This document shows, piece by piece, positions 59,797 to 64,000 of a stretch of 64,000 nucleotides of DNA. Source of the stretch: Natronobeatus ordinarius (GTDB taxonomy: Archaea > Halobacteriota > Halobacteria > Halobacteriales > Natrialbaceae). Both the position numbers and the translations under genes were made by a program. The notes below the pieces were generated by a model that searched no databases, was not told the DNA's origin, and saw only the letters and a list, made by a program, of their open reading frames with translations. The stretch is from NCBI RefSeq assembly GCF_024362485.1, contig NZ_CP101456.1:806001-870000 (forward strand), in the 5' to 3' direction. How positions within the stretch are numbered: position 1 is the stretch's first letter; every line of letters starts with the position of its first letter.

Positions 59797-60942
59797 TTAG
59801 CCGAGCAGCTCGCGCGCGATAACACTGTACTGAATCTCCGAGGTGCCCTCGTAGATCTGGGTAATCTTGGCGTCGCGGTAGAGCCGTTCGACGGGGAAGT
59901 CGTTGACGTAGCCGGCGCCGCCGTGGACCTGGATCGCCTCGCTGGCGACGTCGACGGCGACCTGTGAGGCGAACGCCTTCGCCATGGATGCGAGCCCGGT
60001 GAGCTGTTCGGCTTCGTTTTCGACGCTCCAGGCCGACTTGTACGTCAGTAGCCGGGCGGCTTCCGTCCGGGTGTGCATCTCGGCGAGCTTGTGCTGGATG
60101 GCCTGGAACTCCGCGATCGGCCGACCGAACTGCTCGCGCTCGCGCGCGTACTCGAGAGCGGCCTCGGCGGCCCCTTTCGCGATGCCGACGCCCTGGGCGG
60201 CGGCCATCGTTCGCGTCTCGTCGAAAAACCGCATCTGCTGGTAAAAGCCCTCCCCGCGGGTGCCCACGAGGTTCTCCTCGGGGACGCGGACGTCGTCGAA
60301 GATGAGTTCAGCCGTGTCCGAAGCGCGGATGCCGAGCTTGCCGGTGATCTTCTCCGCCGAAAATCCGTCACGGTCGGACTCGACGACGAGCTGTGAAAAG
60401 CCGTCGTACCGGCCGTTCGCGTCGGGGTCCGTTCGACAGAGCACGACGAAGAAGTCGCCGACCGAGCCGTTCGTGATCCACATCTTCGACCCGTTAATCA
60501 CCCACTCGTCGCCGTCTTTCTCAGCGGTCGTGGAGGCGGAGGCGACGTCGGAGCCCGTATCGGGCTCGCTGATCGCCGACCCCATGACGGCGTCACCGCG
60601 GGTGATGGGCTCGAGGTAGCGTTCTTTCTGGGTCTCCGTGCCGAACTCGAGGATCGCCTCCGAGCCGAACGCGGCGCTCGTGATACAGAGGCCGATCCCC
60701 GGGTCGACCGCGAACAGCTCTTCGACGATGAGTGCGACCTCGAGCGCCGAGTAGCCCGGCCCGCCGTACTCGAGGGGAACGTTCGCACCGGTCAAACCCA
60801 TGTCGGCTGCCGCGTCCATCACCGCAAACGGGTACCGCTCGTCGACGTCGTGCTCGGTCGCAACGGGCCGAACCTCGTTCTCCGCGAACCGGCGAACCTC
60901 CGCGGCGATCGCCTGCTGTTCGTCGGTCAACTGAAACTCCAT
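59797..60942 (-). CDS. Acyl-CoA dehydrogenase
   Basis: 381 residues, normal length. N-terminal helical domain ([20 protein letters not shown]), FAD/substrate block [16 protein letters not shown] and WITNG, the [18 protein letters not shown] helix, then [20 protein letters not shown] and the catalytic-Glu segment [10 protein letters not shown]. Oxidises acyl-CoA to trans-2-enoyl-CoA, passing electrons to ETF. First gene of an operon with the CaiC-like ligase. Confidence 0.94.
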   Translation of the reverse strand: MEFQLTDEQQAIAAEVRRFAENEVRPVATEHDVDERYPFAVMDAAADMGLTGANVPLEYGGPGYSALEVALIVEELFAVDPGIGLCITSAAFGSEAILEFGTETQKERYLEPITRGDAVMGSAISEPDTGSDVASASTTAEKDGDEWVINGSKMWITNGSVGDFFVVLCRTDPDANGRYDGFSQLVVESDRDGFSAEKITGKLGIRASDTAELIFDDVRVPEENLVGTRGEGFYQQMRFFDETRTMAAAQGVGIAKGAAEAALEYAREREQFGRPIAEFQAIQHKLAEMHTRTEAARLLTYKSAWSVENEAEQLTGLASMAKAFASQVAVDVASEAIQVHGGAGYVNDFPVERLYRDAKITQIYEGTSEIQYSVIARELLG

Positions 60943-60963
60943 GCTACCGGAACTTCGTCGTCT

Positions 60964-60972
60964 CCTAAATAG
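60964..60972 (-). promoter_or_regulatory. TATA-like box of the acyl-CoA dehydrogenase-ligase operon
   Basis: CTATTTAGG on the minus strand, centred 26 nt before the ATG at 60942, in an AT-rich divergent promoter region. Confidence 0.5.
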
Positions 60973-61164
60973 CTTTTCGGTAAATCACACTATTCATAAA
61001 CAACTTTAGATAAATTAATATTTGGCCTAACTTTGGAAGCTTCGGGCGGTTTTACCGACGCCGCCGCGACCGGTTCCGGTGGCCTGCCTCCTGCCCGTCT
61101 AGCCGGCTCGTCGCCCACTCGAGTTTAACGATGGTAGCTATAGGACGCATATCTTTAACAATGA

Positions 61165-61177
61165 CAATAATTATATG
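61165..61177 (+). promoter_or_regulatory. TATA-like box of the second acyl-CoA ligase
   Basis: AATAATTATATGG centred about 28 nt before the ATG at 61200; it supports that start and a leaderless mRNA, and excludes the in-frame ATG at 61131. Confidence 0.55.
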
Positions 61178-61199
61178 GTGTTGGCTACTCTGTCACAGT

Positions 61200-62867
61200 A
61201 TGGCTGGCTTCGACCAGACGCTGAGGCCGTTTCTCTGGCGCGCAGAACGACTGTATCCCGACACTGAAATCGTATCGCGCACCCACGAGGGGATCCAGCG
61301 CTACGACTACGCGACCTACAGCGATCGGACCGCTCGACTCGCGAACGCGCTCACGGACGCCGGAATCGAAACCGGAGACCGCGTGGCGACCGTCTGCTGG
61401 AACCACCACCGCCACTTCGAGGCGTACTTCGCGGTCCCCAGCGTAGGCGCACAGCTGCACACGATCAACCCGCTGCTCCCCGACGAACACGTCCAGTACA
61501 TCGTCGAGAACGCCGAGGATCGGCTCGTGTTCGTCGATCCATCGCTGGTCGAGAAGCTCGAAAGCGCCTACGATCCCTCGACGTTCGAGTCCGTAGCACA
61601 GTTCGTCGTCATGGGCGAATCGGTCCCGGACACCGACCTCGAGCCCATCACGGACTACGAGTCGTTCGTCGGTTCACACGACGCCGACTACGAGTGGCCC
61701 GAACTGAGCGAGGACGCGGCCGCCGGCATGTGTTACACCTCCGGGACCACCGGCCGTCCGAAGGGTGTCGAGTACACCCAACAGATGCTGTGGGCGCACA
61801 CGATGGCGACGCTGACCCCGCAGGGACTGGACATCGACGACACCGACGTCGTCATGCCCGTCGTGCCGATGTTCCACGTCAACGCCTGGGGGATGCCGTT
61901 CTCCGTCACGGCAGCCGGTGCAAAACACGTCTACCCGGGCCCGTCACCTGACCCCGAAGACCTCGCGAGACTCATCGAGGAAGAAGGCGTCACGTTCACC
62001 GCCGGCGTCCCGACCGTCTGGCTCGGCGTCCTCGAGTACGTCCAGGAACACGACGTCGACATCAGCAGTCTCGAACGGATCATGGTCGGCGGCAGCGCGG
62101 CGCCGAAGAGCCTCATCGAAACGTTCGACCAGGAGTACGACGTCACGATGCTCCACGGCTGGGGCATGACCGAGCTCTCGCCGGTCGGCACCATCTCCCA
62201 CCTCAAACCCGAGATGCGCGAGTGGGACCGGGACAGCAAGTACGACCAGCGAGGCAAACAGGGGTTGATCCTCCCCGGACTCGAGTTCAGAGTGATCGAC
62301 GACGACGGCGAGGAAGTTCCCTGGAACGGCGAAGACTTCGGTGAACTCCACATTCGTGGTCCGTGGGTGACCGACTCGTACTTCGGTCGGGACGACGCCA
62401 ACGAGGCCGACTTCGACGGCTCCTGGTTGAAAACTGGAGACATCGTCACGGTCGACTCTGAGGGCTATCTGACCATCGTCGACCGCACGAAAGACGTCAT
62501 CAAAAGCGGTGGCGAGTGGATCTCCTCCGTCGACCTCGAGAACGCGTTGATGGCCCACGAGGCGGTCGTGGAGGCGACGGTCATCGGCGTCTCTCACGAA
62601 CGCTGGCAGGAACGACCGGTCGCCTTCGTAGTCCTCAGCGAGGCGGCACGCGACCGGGCCGAACCGGAGGCCGTCAAAGACGAACTGTTCGAACTCGTCC
62701 GTGCGGACTACCCCAAGTGGTGGACGCCGGACGACGTCCTGTTCATCGACGAAGTCCCCAAGACGGCCACCGGAAAGTTCGACAAGAAAGTCCTTCGAGA
62801 CCAGTACGACGACCCGGACCTCCTCGAGGACGCCGCGCCCGAAGACGCCGCGCCCGAGGACGCCTGA
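61200..62867 (+). CDS. AMP-forming acyl-CoA ligase (medium/long-chain type)
   Basis: 555 residues of the ANL superfamily. [13 protein letters not shown] (P-loop), [14 protein letters not shown] (A5), [20 protein letters not shown] (A7) and an intact A10 [16 protein letters not shown] with catalytic Lys. [20 protein letters not shown] matches the FadK/AlkK-like ligase group. The C-terminus ends in a repeated PEDAAPEDA. It activates a carboxylate to its CoA ester, probably for the neighbouring beta-oxidation genes. Start 61200 ([11 protein letters not shown]) is supported by the upstream TATA-like box. Confidence 0.92.
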   Translation: MAGFDQTLRPFLWRAERLYPDTEIVSRTHEGIQRYDYATYSDRTARLANALTDAGIETGDRVATVCWNHHRHFEAYFAVPSVGAQLHTINPLLPDEHVQYIVENAEDRLVFVDPSLVEKLESAYDPSTFESVAQFVVMGESVPDTDLEPITDYESFVGSHDADYEWPELSEDAAAGMCYTSGTTGRPKGVEYTQQMLWAHTMATLTPQGLDIDDTDVVMPVVPMFHVNAWGMPFSVTAAGAKHVYPGPSPDPEDLARLIEEEGVTFTAGVPTVWLGVLEYVQEHDVDISSLERIMVGGSAAPKSLIETFDQEYDVTMLHGWGMTELSPVGTISHLKPEMREWDRDSKYDQRGKQGLILPGLEFRVIDDDGEEVPWNGEDFGELHIRGPWVTDSYFGRDDANEADFDGSWLKTGDIVTVDSEGYLTIVDRTKDVIKSGGEWISSVDLENALMAHEAVVEATVIGVSHERWQERPVAFVVLSEAARDRAEPEAVKDELFELVRADYPKWWTPDDVLFIDEVPKTATGKFDKKVLRDQYDDPDLLEDAAPEDAAPEDA

Positions 62868-63245
62868 GCCGGAGAGCAGCCTCCCAAGCGGCGACTGCTG
62901 GAGAAACTCGAGAGCGGTCCGGGTCGGCCATCGAATCGGGGGACGCTATCCCGTCATGAATCCGCCCGGCGGAACTCGACCTGCCGGTCGACGACCGTTC
63001 GGCTCCGATTGGGCTGTCGACAGATCAGGTGAGTGCTCGATCGTTCGCTTCAGCTTCGTGCTCGTCCGTCGGACGACCGCACCGAACTGGTGTGAACTAG
63101 TACTCATATCTGAGTAAATGGGGTACCCGGGTAAAAAGTATTTTCGAGACGAACGATCGTGCAGGTCTCGCGACGACTGTCGACGAGCCGGCACGCTGCC
63201 AATCGAATCAGCAACCCTTAGGAATCGCGGCTGTGACCTCCAGTC
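62868..63245. other. Intergenic region upstream of hmgA
   Basis: 378 bp without a recognisable gene. It holds the inverted repeat at 63101-63116 and an AT-rich stretch (GGTAAAAAGTATTTT, ~63133-63148). A further TATA-like CCCTTAGG lies near 63214, ~30 nt before hmgA. Confidence 0.4.
63101..63116. promoter_or_regulatory. Perfect inverted repeat upstream of hmgA (operator candidate)
   Basis: TACTCA (63101-63106), spacer TATC, TGAGTA (63111-63116). Its 6-4-6 symmetry is that of a dimeric winged-helix operator. It is ~130 bp upstream of the hmgA ATG and ~235 bp downstream of the ligase stop. Confidence 0.4.
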
Positions 63246-64000
63246 ATGACCGACGCCGAGACCCTCGCCGACCGGGTGCGAGAGGGTGAGCTTCGCCTGC
63301 ACGAACTCGAGGAGCACGCAGACCACGAGACGGCCGTCGCGGCCCGTCGACTGTTGATCGAGGAAGAGACGAGGACGAGCCTCGAGACCGTCGGCGACTA
63401 CAGTTTCGCTGCCGCCGTCGCCACCGGGACAAACATCGAGAACATGATCGGCGCGGCGCAGGTTCCAATGGGGGTCGCCGGTCCCGTCCCCATCGACGGC
63501 GGCGCAGCCGACGGCGAGTACTACCTGCCGCTCGCGACGACCGAGGGGGCGCTGCTCGCCTCCGTCAACCGCGGCCTCTCCGTGATCCGCTCAGCTGGCG
63601 GGGCGACCGCTCGCGTGACGAAAAACGGCATGACCCGCGCGCCGGTGTTCCGCGTCGACGGCGTCGCCGAGGCCGCCGAGACCGTCGCGTGGGTCGAGGA
63701 GAACCTCGAGTCCCTTCGGGAGGCCGCCGAGTCGACGACGAACCACGGTGAACTGCTGGGCGTCGAACCCTACGTCGTCGGCGACTCCGTCTACCTGCGA
63801 TTCGCGTACGACACCAAAGACGCGATGGGGATGAACATGGTCACCATCGCGACCCGCGAGGTCTGTGCGGTCGTCGAAGCCGAGACGCCCGCCTCGCTCG
63901 TCGCCATCTCAGGGAACCTCTGTTCCGATAAGAAACCCGCCGCGATCAACGCCGTCGAGGGCCGCGGCCGCTCGGTGACGGCCGACGTCGTCATCCCCGG
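63246..64000 (+). CDS. hmgA: Hydroxymethylglutaryl-CoA reductase, N-terminal part (truncated by window end)
   Basis: The first 251 residues of class I HMG-CoA reductase, which makes mevalonate for archaeal isoprenoid lipids. Diagnostic blocks: NIENMIGAAQVPMGVAGPVP, LATTEGALLASVNRG with the catalytic Glu, DAMGMNMVTIAT and SGNLCSDKKPAAIN with the catalytic Lys. ATG at 63246 (MTDAETLADRV). The gene continues past base 64000. It is the only mevalonate gene seen, and the HMGS-like gene at 49905 is unlikely to be its HMG-CoA source. Confidence 0.96.
   Translation, partial: MTDAETLADRVREGELRLHELEEHADHETAVAARRLLIEEETRTSLETVGDYSFAAAVATGTNIENMIGAAQVPMGVAGPVPIDGGAADGEYYLPLATTEGALLASVNRGLSVIRSAGGATARVTKNGMTRAPVFRVDGVAEAAETVAWVEENLESLREAAESTTNHGELLGVEPYVVGDSVYLRFAYDTKDAMGMNMVTIATREVCAVVEAETPASLVAISGNLCSDKKPAAINAVEGRGRSVTADVVIP

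Noticed and set aside
1-64000. tRNA, rRNA or riboswitch genes
   Set aside because: I read the intergenic stretches for cloverleaf ends and T-loop sequences and saw none; a tRNAscan-SE/Infernal run would be decisive.

Overview
This window is chromosomal DNA of an extremely halophilic archaeon (class Halobacteria). The evidence is very high G+C, strongly acidic predicted proteins, leaderless starts with a TATA-like box about 25-30 nt upstream, archaeal replication genes (PriS, GINS), a Cdc48-type AAA ATPase, a JAMM desampylase, an archaeal PGF-CTERM surface anchor and the mevalonate enzyme HMG-CoA reductase. A Natrialbaceae-like genus is plausible, but the genus cannot be fixed from the sequence. 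No tRNA, rRNA or CRISPR array was recognised.

Layout. 1-13.8 kb is mixed housekeeping: an M32 carboxypeptidase, a BtuF-like protein with a JAMM desampylase, a Rieske fusion protein, a berberine-type flavoprotein, a CPBP membrane protease, a rhodanese/metallo-beta-lactamase protein, serS and a PAS histidine kinase. 13.9-29.2 kb holds two giant secreted proteins driven by near-identical promoters: a 1408-aa beta-propeller/PKD/dockerin-like protein, and a 3561-aa beta-helix/CARDB protein with eleven exact 303-bp repeats and a PGF-CTERM anchor. 29.3-35.2 kb is the replication and protein-quality block (priS-GINS, peroxiredoxin, PPOX protein, Cdc48 with a small overlapping partner). 35.3-48.1 kb holds a degenerate 3-hydroxyacyl-CoA dehydrogenase/crotonase fusion, several small or uncharacterised genes, an HD hydrolase, a second peroxiredoxin, an orphan glutamate mutase small subunit, two amidohydrolase/peptidase-like enzymes and a class III aminotransferase.

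48.3-62.9 kb is a coherent acyl-CoA catabolic island: a thiolase / DUF35 / HMG-CoA-synthase-like operon, a 3-hydroxyacyl-CoA dehydrogenase, an Lrp-like regulator, a complete five-gene LIV-type ABC importer, an acyl-CoA dehydrogenase-ligase operon and a second acyl-CoA ligase. Together they look like uptake, CoA activation and beta-oxidation of an unknown carboxylate. The window ends inside hmgA.

The least ordinary signals are: (i) two dispersed ~120-bp palindromic elements whose inner stems have changed in a compensatory way; (ii) the repeat array and twin promoters of the giant surface proteins; (iii) two enzymes next to intact relatives that have lost catalytic residues (the HMGS-like protein without its cysteine and the dehydrogenase half of the crotonase fusion); and (iv) a Rieske domain fused to an internally duplicated helical domain of unknown function.
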